The position numbers were made by a program, and so were the translations under genes. A stretch of DNA of 64,000 nt from Paenalicyclobacillus ferrooxydans (GTDB lineage Bacteria > Bacillota > Bacilli > Alicyclobacillales > Alicyclobacillaceae): contig NZ_LJCO01000069.1 in assembly GCF_001399675.1 (NCBI RefSeq), positions 1-64,000 on the forward strand, written 5' to 3'. Under the pieces are notes generated by a model, which was not told where the DNA came from, did not search any database, and saw only the letters and a list, made by a program, of their open reading frames with translations. Below, piece after piece: positions 54,218-63,114 of this stretch. Each line of letters begins with the position of its first letter. The stretch's first letter is position 1.

Positions 54218-54246
54218 AATATATTAAATTCAGAATTAAAAGTCAA
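54218..54246 (-). promoter_or_regulatory. Strong sigma-A promoter of the riboswitch-peptide transcript
   Basis: On the minus strand TTGACT (54246-54241) and TATATT (54223-54218) are 17 bases apart within an AT-rich stretch. The transcript would start near 54211, directly before the aptamer. Confidence 0.8.
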
Positions 54247-54290
54247 CTAAATTTATCCAAACTTTGAGAAATTGAGAAATGGGGTGGTAG

Positions 54291-54475
54291 ATTGCGAGCG
54301 GTGGCTCATGAGTGGTTGGTTACCGGGCAGTAGATTAGGAGCAGAGGCTTACGAACGCCGGCTTATGAGCGGTCGCTTACGAGCTACGAGCAGTGCCTCG
54401 CGAGTAATGGGTTACGACCGGTACCTTAGGAATAATGGGTTATGAATGGTATCTTACGAATGGTATCTTCATCAA
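54291..54475. repeat. Degenerate short repeats upstream of the SDR gene
   Basis: Loose 13-15 bp units of the type GCTTA(C/T)GAGCGGT recur about ten times, getting closer to TTACGAATGGTATC near the end; a few GATGGATA units follow at 54483-54520. No gene is present between the riboswitch promoter and the SDR start. Confidence 0.55.
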
Positions 54476-54532
54476 ACGATAAGATGGATAGATGGATAGA
54501 TAGCATGTTAACGGATAGATGGAGGGAATAAC

Positions 54533-55309
54533 GTGGAAAACCAAACTTCAAACAGATCTGACAGTCAACATCGCCTTGCCGGCAGGGTCGTCCTTGTGAC
54601 AGGTGCTGGGCGCGGGATTGGTCGTTGTGTGGCACGTACATATGCGGAGATGGGTGCACAGGTCGTCTGTTGGGACAAAGACGCGAACTTGTTGAACGAA
54701 GCCATGGCCAAATACCCGCAGACGTTTCGGGATACCGTGACGGCCACGGTAGATGTCAGCAAACCGGATGAGATCACCCGTGGCATTAGAGAGGTCGTTG
54801 AAGCGTTCGGTCGGATCGACATCCTCATTAATAATGCTGGGATATCTCATTGGAAGTCGCCGATAGACCTAGCTGTGGCGGAGTGGGATGAAGTCATTCA
54901 TGTAAACCTCCGTGGGACCTTTCTGTGTGCAAGAGAAGCAGTGCAGCATATGGCCAAAGGAAGCGCGATCGTGAATCTGGCATCGACACGAGGCATCATG
55001 TCAGAGCCGAACAGTGAGGCGTACGCAGCATCAAAGGGAGGCATTCTAGCCCTGACACACGCACTGGCAGCCTCCTTCGGACCCCGCGGCATCCGGGTGA
55101 ATGCCATCAGCCCGGGATGGATTGAGACGGGTGACTACGAAGCGTTGGGTGAAGCGGATCACGCACAACACTTCGCAGGCCGGGTGGGCCATCCGGGGGA
55201 TATCGCCAAAGCTTGTCTTTACCTGACTGATCCGGATAACGATTTCGTGACCGGGACCAACCTTGTTGTAGACGGTGGCATGACCCGCAAGATGATTTAC
55301 GTCGAGTAA
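54533..55309 (+). CDS. Short-chain dehydrogenase/reductase
   Basis: 258 residues, classical SDR. The cofactor motif TGAGRGIG, the NNAG motif (LINNAGIS), the catalytic Ser (ASTRG region) and YAASK are present, and the C-terminus has FVTGTNLVVDGGMTRK. Asp at the end of the second strand (CWDKD) suggests NAD(H). The substrate is unknown. Translation starts at GTG 54533 with GGAGGG seven bases upstream. Confidence 0.93.
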   Translation: MENQTSNRSDSQHRLAGRVVLVTGAGRGIGRCVARTYAEMGAQVVCWDKDANLLNEAMAKYPQTFRDTVTATVDVSKPDEITRGIREVVEAFGRIDILINNAGISHWKSPIDLAVAEWDEVIHVNLRGTFLCAREAVQHMAKGSAIVNLASTRGIMSEPNSEAYAASKGGILALTHALAASFGPRGIRVNAISPGWIETGDYEALGEADHAQHFAGRVGHPGDIAKACLYLTDPDNDFVTGTNLVVDGGMTRKMIYVE

Positions 55310-55412
55310 TTACGACAGACTTATAGCCTTGTCCGCATTTTGTGATACAGTGAATCTCGATCTATTCCTTTGCCCCATCGACAGTGACATGCTGAAATTA
55401 GGAGTGAACTTC

Positions 55413-55997
55413 ATGAAACGAATGATTACGGGGATCTCGCTTATCGCGCTCACCTCGATGGGCTTTATTACGGGGTGCGCGACCAACACAACAAACCAGG
55501 CCAACACGTCGGCGACAAATAGTATCTATACAAACACAACTACACCAGCAGCCGGCTCGGGCAATGCAACAGCGACTGGTTCAGGGAACGTGACAGGGAC
55601 AAGCGGAAGTGCAGGAAACGCTGCCAGTACGAGCAGCAACCCTGTCATGACTGATGCTCAGATGAAGACTGTTGCGAAGGACCTCGTCGACAGGTACCTT
55701 CAGTCGCACAACGACAAGACGGCAGCCGAATACCAAGTCGATATCACTCAAATTTTAATACCTGGGCTTGCTCAAGCCGTCGCCTCTGCAGCGAGAAGCG
55801 GCGTCGATTACAATCACCCGATTCAGTCATCAGCGGTCACGGTAGAATCCATTCAATACATGAATCCAAACTCGTTTGGAGCCATTGCGAACGCGAACAT
55901 TCATTTTAAAGATGGGAAGACGGAGCAGACAAAGTACCATCTGATTTTGGCGCTTGATCCGGGTTCCCAGCAGTGGCTCATCCGGTCTATCGGCTAG
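55413..55997 (+). CDS. Putative lipoprotein, 194 residues, unknown
   Basis: A lipoprotein signal (MKRMITGISLIALTSMGFIT then GC) is followed by a Thr/Asn/Gly/Ser-rich linker of about 65 residues with short repeats (ATGSGNVTGTSGSAGN) and a compact C-terminal domain of about 110 residues (MKTVAKDLVDRYLQSHNDK, then IHFKDGKTEQTKYHLILAL). The domain looks like an NTF2-like or similar cone fold but this is a guess. TAGGAG precedes ATG 55413. Probably anchored at the outer face of the membrane. Confidence 0.75.
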   Translation: MKRMITGISLIALTSMGFITGCATNTTNQANTSATNSIYTNTTTPAAGSGNATATGSGNVTGTSGSAGNAASTSSNPVMTDAQMKTVAKDLVDRYLQSHNDKTAAEYQVDITQILIPGLAQAVASAARSGVDYNHPIQSSAVTVESIQYMNPNSFGAIANANIHFKDGKTEQTKYHLILALDPGSQQWLIRSIG

Positions 55998-56229
55998 CCT
56001 CCTGCCTCCCGGTCGAGGTGTTGGGGACTGCACATTGCCGGCGGCACCCTTCCTGAAACACCCTTCCTAAAGGCCAAGTGGTGAACAACAAGGCAACGTG
56101 GTGAACAACCGCTGGACAAGAGTCCAAATAGAGCCCGTTTCGGGGATTCGACGTGGCATCTTCCGGGTCGCAACCATACAGTATGGTGAGGCTCCTGCGG
56201 GAGCGTAACTCGACAGAGGAGGGACCACT

Positions 56230-56661
56230 GTGCGGAAGCGACCCACTAAAAAAGTAGCCAAGAAACGGCAAGCGAAAGTTGCTCCCAACAGTCCGGCGCA
56301 GTCAATTCAGTCTCCGATGCCGACGGCACAAACTGCTTCTTCTCAAAAACCGATAGATAATTTGAAGCAGAATCTGTCTGGCAAACGAAAAGCGATTTTT
56401 CAAATCCTGGATGATGTGAAGAAGGTTCAGCCGGACCAATGGAAAGACCCGAATGAGGTTGAAAAACTGGCGAAGAACTTCGCTGGAAAGCTCGGGTTGC
56501 CGGTGCCGGAAGAGCGGATCAAGCAGTTTGTGAATGCGTACAAGGACGCAACGAAGAACGGACCGAATGCCAATGTGGACGACATCGTCAAAAAATACGG
56601 CAAGAACGTCGATGGAGACACCCTGAAAGAAATCAAGAAGTTTGTTCCCAAGAGCAAGTAA
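56230..56661 (+). CDS. Basic, partly disordered protein, unknown
   Basis: 143 residues. The first 40 are Lys/Arg-rich then Ser/Pro/Gln-rich (KRPTKKVAKKRQAK); residues 45-140 are helical and charged (LSGKRKAIFQILDDVKKVQP, ERIKQFVNAYKDA). Translation starts at GTG 56230 after GAGGAGGG. No family is recognised. It faces, across a shared terminator, another basic disordered protein with a similar layout, so the pair may act together, possibly in the spore. Confidence 0.65.
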   Translation: MRKRPTKKVAKKRQAKVAPNSPAQSIQSPMPTAQTASSQKPIDNLKQNLSGKRKAIFQILDDVKKVQPDQWKDPNEVEKLAKNFAGKLGLPVPEERIKQFVNAYKDATKNGPNANVDDIVKKYGKNVDGDTLKEIKKFVPKSK

Positions 56662-56741
56662 CAAAGGGTTCGCAGCCAAGGCGGACCGTCTCGTCGCAAT
56701 GATGAGGCGGCCCGTTCTGGGTTGATGGGAGAGAAACCGTA

Positions 56742-56771
56742 AAGGGCTGGCACACCGTGCCAGCCCTTCTT
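56742..56771. terminator. Bidirectional terminator
   Basis: AAGGGCTGGCAC and GTGCCAGCCCTT pair perfectly (12 bp, ACC loop), followed by CTTGC on the plus strand and TACGG on the minus strand. It separates two convergent genes. Confidence 0.75.
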
Positions 56772-56795
56772 GCTGTACGAAGAACCGGAATCAGC

Positions 56796-57440
56796 CTATC
56801 CGGGGAATCCTGCACGTCCGGCTGGCCGCCCGGCGGGTTGCTGACGCGCCGGGCGGCGCTGTGCTTGCTGCCGGGGAGGTTGCTGTCGCCGGGGCTGAGG
56901 GTTCCTCTGCGCAGCTGCTGGCTGACCCTCAATCAACGCTTGTTGGTTAGCAGGTGCTTCTACCTGCTCCACGTTGTCGGAGTCATCGGATCCGCCGCCC
57001 ATCCCCTTCAAAATTTGGCTTCCTGCCGGTGAATTCATCAGAGCAACAAGGATATTTGTAAAGTCCTCGGTAGACAGATTCTTGCCGCGTTGTTTGATGA
57101 GCTTGTCAAGGACTCCGGTTTCCCGCAATGAATTTGTGGTTACAAATACCGTGTCCAAGACCTGGTCGGCCTGTTGCAGATACGTCATCCATTTTTTTAC
57201 TTGAGTTCGCAAACTGCCAACACTTTTGATGGTTTCTTGAATGTTCTCGGGTGATAGGAGTTTTGACAGACTGTTCTTGCTGCCCGAGCTGCTTGCATTC
57301 GTCTTACTTGGCAAGCCGCTGCTCCCTCCGGACGCTTTCGCTGGGCGCTTTGCCGGACGCTTTGGTCTTCGTGACGTCCCTGGACCGGCCGACTTAACCT
57401 GTGTACCTGGCCTTTTTCTGACTTTGCTTGGTTGGGCCAT
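56796..57440 (-). CDS. Basic protein with disordered ends and helical core, unknown
   Basis: 214 residues. N-terminus rich in Arg/Lys/Pro/Ser (RRPKRPAKRPAKASGGSSG); a helical core of about 100 residues (ENIQETIKSVGSLRTQVKKW, FTNILVALMNSPAGSQILKG); and an Arg/Gln/Pro-rich tail (RRQQPPRQQAQRRPARQQ). The tail suits nucleic acid or surface binding. The start at 57440 has GGAGG seven bases upstream. No family is recognised; a spore or chromosome-associated role is only a guess from composition. Confidence 0.65.
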   Translation of the reverse strand: MAQPSKVRKRPGTQVKSAGPGTSRRPKRPAKRPAKASGGSSGLPSKTNASSSGSKNSLSKLLSPENIQETIKSVGSLRTQVKKWMTYLQQADQVLDTVFVTTNSLRETGVLDKLIKQRGKNLSTEDFTNILVALMNSPAGSQILKGMGGGSDDSDNVEQVEAPANQQALIEGQPAAAQRNPQPRRQQPPRQQAQRRPARQQPAGRPAGRAGFPG

Positions 57441-57630
57441 GGTCTCACCTCCGTCTCTGTGCACAACTTGCCAACTACTGTATTGTATGGGCGGACAAGG
57501 GATTCGGTGACTGGACTTGAACCCGACCGTGACGGAAGGTGCATGATGTGCCGGGAGCAAAGCCAAACTACATGCGAGTTGATTTACAAATGGATCAGGC
57601 TTCAGAAGCCGACGGAATGGGGGAAGATAC

Positions 57631-57879
57631 TTGGCTGAGGACAAGGACAGGAGTCAGAGGGAACGTTCTCTGCATGCCCGGTACGGAGGCGTCCACTTTA
57701 CGCAGCTAGCGCATGCACGGGACATCAATGAATTTGTCCGGGCGCTTCCCATGGATAAAAAGGACAGCTTGTTTGAAGTGATGCAAGAGCTTCACAACAG
57801 TGGGTACATCCGAATCGAGAATGATCACGAATTCACTGACCACACCGGCGAAGTTCACCCAGACACGCACAACGCATAA
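57631..57879 (+). CDS. Small acidic/basic mixed protein, 82 residues, unknown
   Basis: Starts at TTG 57631 with GGGGGAAG six bases upstream and ends just before a strong terminator. The text is protein-like (HFTQLAHARDINEFVRALPM, LFEVMQELHNSGYIRIENDH) and soluble. No family is recognised. Confidence 0.65.
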   Translation: MAEDKDRSQRERSLHARYGGVHFTQLAHARDINEFVRALPMDKKDSLFEVMQELHNSGYIRIENDHEFTDHTGEVHPDTHNA

Positions 57880-57887
57880 CGGCGCAA

Positions 57888-57930
57888 AAACAGGCGGTAC
57901 CGTCTTTCAACCGACGGGCCGCCTGTTTCC
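57888..57930. terminator. Bidirectional terminator
   Basis: A long hairpin: AACAGGCGG-TA-CCGTC pairs with GACGG-G-CCGCCTGTT. TTTCC follows on the plus strand and TTTTTGCG on the minus strand, so it serves both the small gene and the convergent aminotransferase gene. Confidence 0.85.
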
Positions 57931-57960
57931 TGGACTGAGTCATTATTTCCTCTTTGGAGA

Positions 57961-59151
57961 CTACGATTCGAGGCGCGAGATAAACCGCTCGATCCGCTCA
58001 ACGGCCGTTTTGATCTGCTCCATCGATGTAGCATAGGAAAGACGCATGTTTTCCGGTGCTCCAAAGGCTTCGCCGGGAACCGCGGCAACGAGATCGGTCT
58101 CGAGCAAAAGGGTACAAAAATCATTTGAGGTCTCAATCCGTTTGCCGTTCAGTGACTTGCCGTACAGTCCGGAGATGTTCGGGAATACATAGAATGCTCC
58201 ATCGGGCACCAGACACTGGATACCGTTCATGTTTTGCAAGGCACTAACCAGGTAATCCCGGCGCTCGTGGAACGCTTCGACCATCCCGGGGTCAAACGAG
58301 TCGAGGGCTACAATACCCGCTGCTTGCGAGATACTGGCAGGGTTTCCGGTGGCGTGACTTTGCAGACTGGAGACAGCCTTGACCACGTCCTGTGGTCCGG
58401 CCAAGTATCCAAGTCTCCAACCGGTCATCGCAAACGCTTTGGAGAACCCGTTGACGACAATCGTGCGATTCATCAGATCGGGAACTAGGGCCGGAAGACT
58501 GTAGTGCTCCACATTGTAGACGAGTCGTTCGTAAATCTCATCGGTAACCACATACACATCGTACTGCACGAGAACTTCGCCGAGTGCCTTTAATTCGTCT
58601 TTTGTATAGACGGCACCGGTTGGGTTGCTCGGCGAATTCAACATGACCGCTTTTGTACGCGGCGTGATGGCAGCTTTCAACTGCTCTGGCGTCATCTTAA
58701 AACCGGTATCTTCATTGCAGGAGACGATGACAGGTTCTGCACCCGACAGTCGGATCTGCTCTGGGTAAGACACCCAATACGGTGCAGGAAGGATGACCTC
58801 GTCACCGGGATCGCAGATAGCAAGAAAGATGTTGAACAGCGAGTGTTTCGCGCCGGAAGATACGACGATTTGTTCAGGCGTGTACTGCAGGCCGTTTTCG
58901 GTCATGAGCTTCTGTGCGATCCGCTTGCGCAGCTCGAGCGTCCCTGCTGCAGGAGTATAGCGTGTTTGTCCATCGACAATCGCTTTAATTCCAGCAAAGG
59001 CAGCTGCTTTCGGTGTATCAAAGTCCGGTTCGCCAACGCTCATGTTGACGACTGGCTGCCCCTCTTTCATCAGGGCCTTGGTCTTGGCGTCGATGCTCAT
59101 CGTCGCCGATGGCGCTATTCCTCGAACGCGCCCTGATAAACGTTGCTCCAC
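57961..59151 (-). CDS. Class I aminotransferase (aspartate aminotransferase-like)
   Basis: 396 residues. The PLP lysine is in NGFSKAFAMTGWRLGY; the substrate and cofactor motifs NSPSNPTGAVY, VTDEIYERLVY and SYATSMEQI are typical of the AspC/PatA subgroup Ib found in Bacillus. It moves the amino group between aspartate and 2-oxoglutarate in the cytoplasm. The start is GTG 59151 with GAGAGGAG upstream. Confidence 0.93.
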   Translation of the reverse strand: MEQRLSGRVRGIAPSATMSIDAKTKALMKEGQPVVNMSVGEPDFDTPKAAAFAGIKAIVDGQTRYTPAAGTLELRKRIAQKLMTENGLQYTPEQIVVSSGAKHSLFNIFLAICDPGDEVILPAPYWVSYPEQIRLSGAEPVIVSCNEDTGFKMTPEQLKAAITPRTKAVMLNSPSNPTGAVYTKDELKALGEVLVQYDVYVVTDEIYERLVYNVEHYSLPALVPDLMNRTIVVNGFSKAFAMTGWRLGYLAGPQDVVKAVSSLQSHATGNPASISQAAGIVALDSFDPGMVEAFHERRDYLVSALQNMNGIQCLVPDGAFYVFPNISGLYGKSLNGKRIETSNDFCTLLLETDLVAAVPGEAFGAPENMRLSYATSMEQIKTAVERIERFISRLES

Positions 59152-59301
59152 GGGCCCACGCTCCTCTCATAGTTTGAGGTCATTGTACCATCATCACTGT
59201 ACTGTCACTACCACTGTACGCCGCGAAACCGCTTGCAGTTGCAAAGATTTCTGAAAAGACCATATTCATCGCCAAAACCCACATAGTTCACGCCAAACCT
59301 A

Positions 59302-59436
59302 CACGTTTGTCGCTACAGCCGCATGGTGGTCGCTAAGGCCGCATGATGCTCGCCAGAACGCATGATGGCAGCTGGAACGCATGGTGGTCGCTAGAACGCA
59401 TGGTGGCAGCTGGAACGCATGGTTATCGCCAAAACC
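59302..59436 (-). repeat. 19-20 bp tandem array reaching into the PBP gene end
   Basis: Six or seven degenerate copies of GCATGGTGG(T/C)(C/A)GCT(A/G)GAAC start at about 59302, 59321, 59341, 59360, 59379, 59398 and 59417. The last copy overlaps the final codons of the PBP gene (stop at 59423-59425). Confidence 0.9.
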
Positions 59437-61537
59437 ATTTTTTCCACCAAGGCGTCTTCTCCACCTGATGCTCTTCAGGTACCTGTTCCGCATGAAGCGA
59501 ACAGAACTCTTTTGGTGCAGTGCCGGGTGTAAAGTAATCCGTCTCGGTGGTGCTGCAGTTCTTGGTAGCTAGTTCTGCGGTCACCGGATCGATAACCCGT
59601 TTCTCAAGACCGAGCGGCGGGCGGTACCAATCGGATGGGAGGCGCTGCTGGGCGGTGCCCATGAACTTCGCCCAAATGGGGCCGGCGAGATGTTCTTCAT
59701 CCAGGGACAAAGGATGGTTGCTGTCGTATCCGACCCATACGGCACAGACGAGTTTTGGCGTGTACCCGACCATCCACGCGTCCGTGTCTGTGGTGCCTGT
59801 TTTCGCGGCTGCCGGGCCGTGCATGTATTGGTGGATTTTGTACCCTGTGCCGCCTGGGCCAAGGACAGACTTCATCAGATCGGTCATCTGGAACGCAACC
59901 GCCTCCGGAATGACGCGTGTTTTGTCCTTCTCTGTTCCAAACTGCTGCACGGATCCGGTAAACGAGGAACGGACTTCGTCTACCGTATGCGGCACGATCC
60001 GATATCCTCCGTTTGCCAAGGTGGCGTACACGGTGGCCATCTGCAGTGGACTTGTTGGGAATACCCCAAGCGCGAGCGCGGGGTACGGCTGCAGCGGTGT
60101 TGTCACGCCCATCTTTCTGGCTTGGTCGATCACGGTTTGCGGCCCGACGTCGAGATTCGCTGTCACTGCGTACACATTGTCGGAGCGAGCGAGCGCCTCC
60201 CGCATGGTGAGCGGCCGGTGTGCGTAAAACTCACCGTAGTCATGAACGGTGTACAGTTTTGACTTGTCGTACAAAAAGGTAGTCAGCTCGCTGTTCACTT
60301 GCTCGGCAGGCGTCCATCCGTGCTGGAGAGCAGCGGTGTACAGAATGGCCTTAAAGGTCGAGCCTGGCTGCCGCTCAGCAAACGCTCGGTTGTATGGACT
60401 GGTTGCGTAATCCTTGCCGCCAACCATGGCTTTAATGGCACCGGTTTGCGGATCGATGGCAACCAGAGCTGCCTGGATCGAGCTGCCCTTTGGCAGGGTG
60501 CTCACAACTGCGTGTTCTGCGGCTTGTTGTAAAACCGGATCGAGCGTGGTTGTAATTCGGATGCCGCCCCGATACAACTCGTCACTGCTGATGTGGAAGT
60601 GATCCTTTGCTTCCTCGAGTGCTGTATGTGTGAAATAAGGTGCAGAGGCCGTCGGGTCTTGTGCAGTATGGTAGTGCAGCGGTTGTGTAAATGCTGCATC
60701 TGCCTGTTCCTGAGTCAGTGCTCCAACCTGAACCATTCGGTTTAACACTAGTCTTTGCCGGTCCTTCGCCGCTTCCGGATGGAGCAACGGGGAGTAGATG
60801 CTCGGTCCTTTCGGCAGACCGGCGAGCATGGCAGATTCCGCAAGCGAGAGCTCGGACACGGGTTTTCCGAAATACAGGCGTGAAGCAGCGCCAACACCAT
60901 AAGCACCGTGGCCGTAGTAAATGGTGTTCAGGTACTGGGTCAGGATGTCCTGCTTAGATTCGTGCAACTCAAGCTGCAGGGATAACAGACCCTCGCGGAC
61001 TTTCCGAGTGATTGTCCGCTCTTGACTGAGAAAGAGGTTTTTAACCAGTTGTTGTGTAATGGTCGATCCGCCTTCAACTACATGCCCGCTCTTGGCATCG
61101 ACGAGAAGCGCGCGGAACATCGACCTTGGGCTGACCGCATGGTGTTGATAAAAACGGGCATCCTCGACCGCAAGGGTAGCCTGTTGTAACTGAATCGGGA
61201 TTTGATCGATTGGAACTTGCTCACTTCGTACACCACGAAGGGTCCACTCAGACAGGACGCTCCCTTGTTCCGTTTCAATTCGGGTCGGATCGAGAAAGCT
61301 TTGGTCCGGCAACGGGGTTGCTTTCAGCGCCAACAGAAGCGTTGTCATTCCTGCAAAACCAAGGGTCATCGGAAGAAACACGTATTTCGCCCACCAGGGA
61401 GACCGTGCCCACCAGTTTTGGTGAGGTGGACGGTTGTGATCATTTCGGTTTTGGCGGGAGCTGCCGTGCTGGGAGCTTCTGTGCTGGGAGCGCCCTTGCC
61501 GGTTAAACACATATGTTGTTTGTTGCTGGATGGGCAA
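59423..61537 (-). CDS. Class A penicillin-binding protein (PBP1A type, transglycosylase/transpeptidase)
   Basis: 704 residues. After a basic Gln/His/Arg-rich cytoplasmic tail (about 45 residues) comes one membrane helix (YVFLPMTLGFAGMTTLLLAL). The GT51 domain has VEDARFYQHHAVS with the catalytic Glu and GGSTITQQLVKNLFLS. The transpeptidase domain has the active Ser in PGSTFK, the SDN triad (ARSDNVY) and KTGTTD. It polymerises and cross-links peptidoglycan outside the membrane. Translation starts at TTG 61537, seven bases after AAGGAGG. The extreme C-terminus is Trp/Lys-rich (TPWWKKWFWR). Confidence 0.95.
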   Translation of the reverse strand: MPIQQQTTYVFNRQGRSQHRSSQHGSSRQNRNDHNRPPHQNWWARSPWWAKYVFLPMTLGFAGMTTLLLALKATPLPDQSFLDPTRIETEQGSVLSEWTLRGVRSEQVPIDQIPIQLQQATLAVEDARFYQHHAVSPRSMFRALLVDAKSGHVVEGGSTITQQLVKNLFLSQERTITRKVREGLLSLQLELHESKQDILTQYLNTIYYGHGAYGVGAASRLYFGKPVSELSLAESAMLAGLPKGPSIYSPLLHPEAAKDRQRLVLNRMVQVGALTQEQADAAFTQPLHYHTAQDPTASAPYFTHTALEEAKDHFHISSDELYRGGIRITTTLDPVLQQAAEHAVVSTLPKGSSIQAALVAIDPQTGAIKAMVGGKDYATSPYNRAFAERQPGSTFKAILYTAALQHGWTPAEQVNSELTTFLYDKSKLYTVHDYGEFYAHRPLTMREALARSDNVYAVTANLDVGPQTVIDQARKMGVTTPLQPYPALALGVFPTSPLQMATVYATLANGGYRIVPHTVDEVRSSFTGSVQQFGTEKDKTRVIPEAVAFQMTDLMKSVLGPGGTGYKIHQYMHGPAAAKTGTTDTDAWMVGYTPKLVCAVWVGYDSNHPLSLDEEHLAGPIWAKFMGTAQQRLPSDWYRPPLGLEKRVIDPVTAELATKNCSTTETDYFTPGTAPKEFCSLHAEQVPEEHQVEKTPWWKKWFWR

Positions 61538-61742
61538 GCCAAAACCTCCTTATGTTGCTGATCGAGGGTTAGTATGCACAGTCTTCCAATCTGGTATAAT
61601 ACGGGCGGCATAACTTTCGACAGAATGTGCCTGCTGCTGTCGATGGGCGGCAACGCTGGGTGCGATCCCGTGGCGCGTGCGGGGCGGTGTTGCGGGTGCG
61701 ATCCCCGGGCGCACCGACCGGCGCACGCGGCTTCGGCGATCG

Positions 61743-62187
61743 TAGAGGAACTCAGTTCCGCTAAATCATCGCCGCCCGCGGCCTGGGCGCGCGTAGAGGA
61801 ACTCAGTTCCGCTAAATCATCGGCGCCCGTGGCCCGGACGCTCGTAGAGGAACTCAGTTCCGCTAAATCATCGCCGCCCGCGGCCTGGGCGCGCGTAGAG
61901 GAACTCAGTTCCGCTAAATCATCGGCGCCCGTGGCCCGGACGCTCGTAGAGGAACTCAGTTCCGCTAAATCATCGCCGCCCGCGGCCTGGGCGCGCATAG
62001 AGGAACTCAGTTCCGCTAAATCATCGCCGCCCGTGGCCTGAGCGCGCATAGAGGAACTGAGTTCCGCTAAATCATCGCCGCCCGCGGCCTGAGCGCGCAT
62101 AGAGGAACTCAGTTCCGCTAAATCATCGCGGCCCGCGGCCTGAGCGCGCATAGAGGAACTCAGTTCCGCTAAATCATCGCGGCCCGC
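61743..62187. repeat. 51-bp tandem array, nine copies, each with a GGAACT-C-AGTTCC palindrome
   Basis: Units start at 61743, 61794, 61845, 61896, 61947, 61998, 62049, 62100 and 62151. Each has TAGAGGAACTCAGTTCCGCT, AAATCATCG and a GC-rich half. Copies 1-5 alternate between two versions of the GC-rich half (GCCGCCCGCGGCCTGGGC and GGCGCCCGTGGCCCGGAC), which points to a 102-bp ancestral step. Because 51 is 17 codons, both strands stay open, but neither resulting frame has a ribosome site. The array fills the divergent gap between the PBP gene and speE. The remaining part, 61538-61742, has a TATAAT at about 61597 and no gene. Confidence 0.97.
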
Positions 62188-62277
62188 CAGCCATCCCGGC
62201 ACTGTCGGCCGACAGGCCACAACGGATGAACGGCTTGTACAAAACGGTTTTGTACATATGAAGGAGGAATTGTTCAA

Positions 62278-63114
62278 GTGAAAAATGCAGAGTTGTGGTT
62301 TACCGAGTACCAATCCGATAACCTCTCGATTGGCCTTCGTATTAATAAAACGATTCATAGCGAAGTGACGGAGTTCCAAACGCTCGATATCATGGAAACT
62401 GAGCAGTACGGCAACCTGCTTGTGCTCGACGGTTGCGTGATGACGACGGATAAGGACGAGTTTGTCTATCACGAGATGATCTCACACGTACCTTTGCACA
62501 CCCACCCAAATCCAAAGCGCGTGCTTGTCATTGGCGGCGGAGACGGCGGGGCTATCCGCGAGATCATCAAGCACCCGTCGGTTGAGAAGGCGGTTCTAGC
62601 CGAGATCGACGGACGCGTCATCGAGACCTCCAAAGAGTACTTCCCGCAGATTGCGAGCGGCCTTGCTGACCCGCGTGTGGACGTCCAAGTCACGGACGGT
62701 ATCCAATACGTCAAGGACCACAAAGGTGAGTTTGACGTGATTCTTGTTGACTCGACCGATCCGATAGGTCCCGCCGTCGGCCTCTTCGCCCGCGACTTCT
62801 ACCAGCTGGTCTTTGAGGCCCTGACAGACGATGGCCTGTTTGTCGCGCAGACGGAATCGCCGTTCGCGAACCAGAAGCTCATCAGCCAGGTCAACGCGGA
62901 TATCAAGAGCGTGTTCCCGCAGACACACATGTATCTAGCCTTCATCCCAACCTACCCGACCGGTATGTGGAGCTTTACAATGGGATCGAAGAAATATAAC
63001 CCGCTCCAAGACCAACAGCCGCAACGCGTGACGGGCACAAAGTACTACAGCAGCGATGTGCACAAGGGAGCCTTCGCGTTACCCCCATTTGTTCAGGAGT
63101 TGATCAAGGGATGA
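62278..63114 (+). CDS. speE: Spermidine synthase (polyamine aminopropyltransferase)
   Basis: 278 residues, full length. The decarboxylated-SAM site [15 protein letters not shown], the EIDGRVIE motif, [10 protein letters not shown] and the N-terminal [24 protein letters not shown] are all canonical. It transfers aminopropyl groups to putrescine in the cytoplasm. The start is GTG 62278, ten bases after AAGGAGG. Its stop overlaps the start of speB (ATGA). Confidence 0.97.
   Translation: MKNAELWFTEYQSDNLSIGLRINKTIHSEVTEFQTLDIMETEQYGNLLVLDGCVMTTDKDEFVYHEMISHVPLHTHPNPKRVLVIGGGDGGAIREIIKHPSVEKAVLAEIDGRVIETSKEYFPQIASGLADPRVDVQVTDGIQYVKDHKGEFDVILVDSTDPIGPAVGLFARDFYQLVFEALTDDGLFVAQTESPFANQKLISQVNADIKSVFPQTHMYLAFIPTYPTGMWSFTMGSKKYNPLQDQQPQRVTGTKYYSSDVHKGAFALPPFVQELIKG

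Noticed and set aside
61743-62187. CRISPR array
   Set aside because: The interval between palindromes is itself repeated and alternates between two versions; there are no unique spacers and no cas genes.
61366-62472. 368-residue reading frame on the minus strand with DDLAELSSS repeats
   Set aside because: It is open only because the repeat is 51 bp; it overlaps the ends of the PBP and speE genes in antisense and has no ribosome site.
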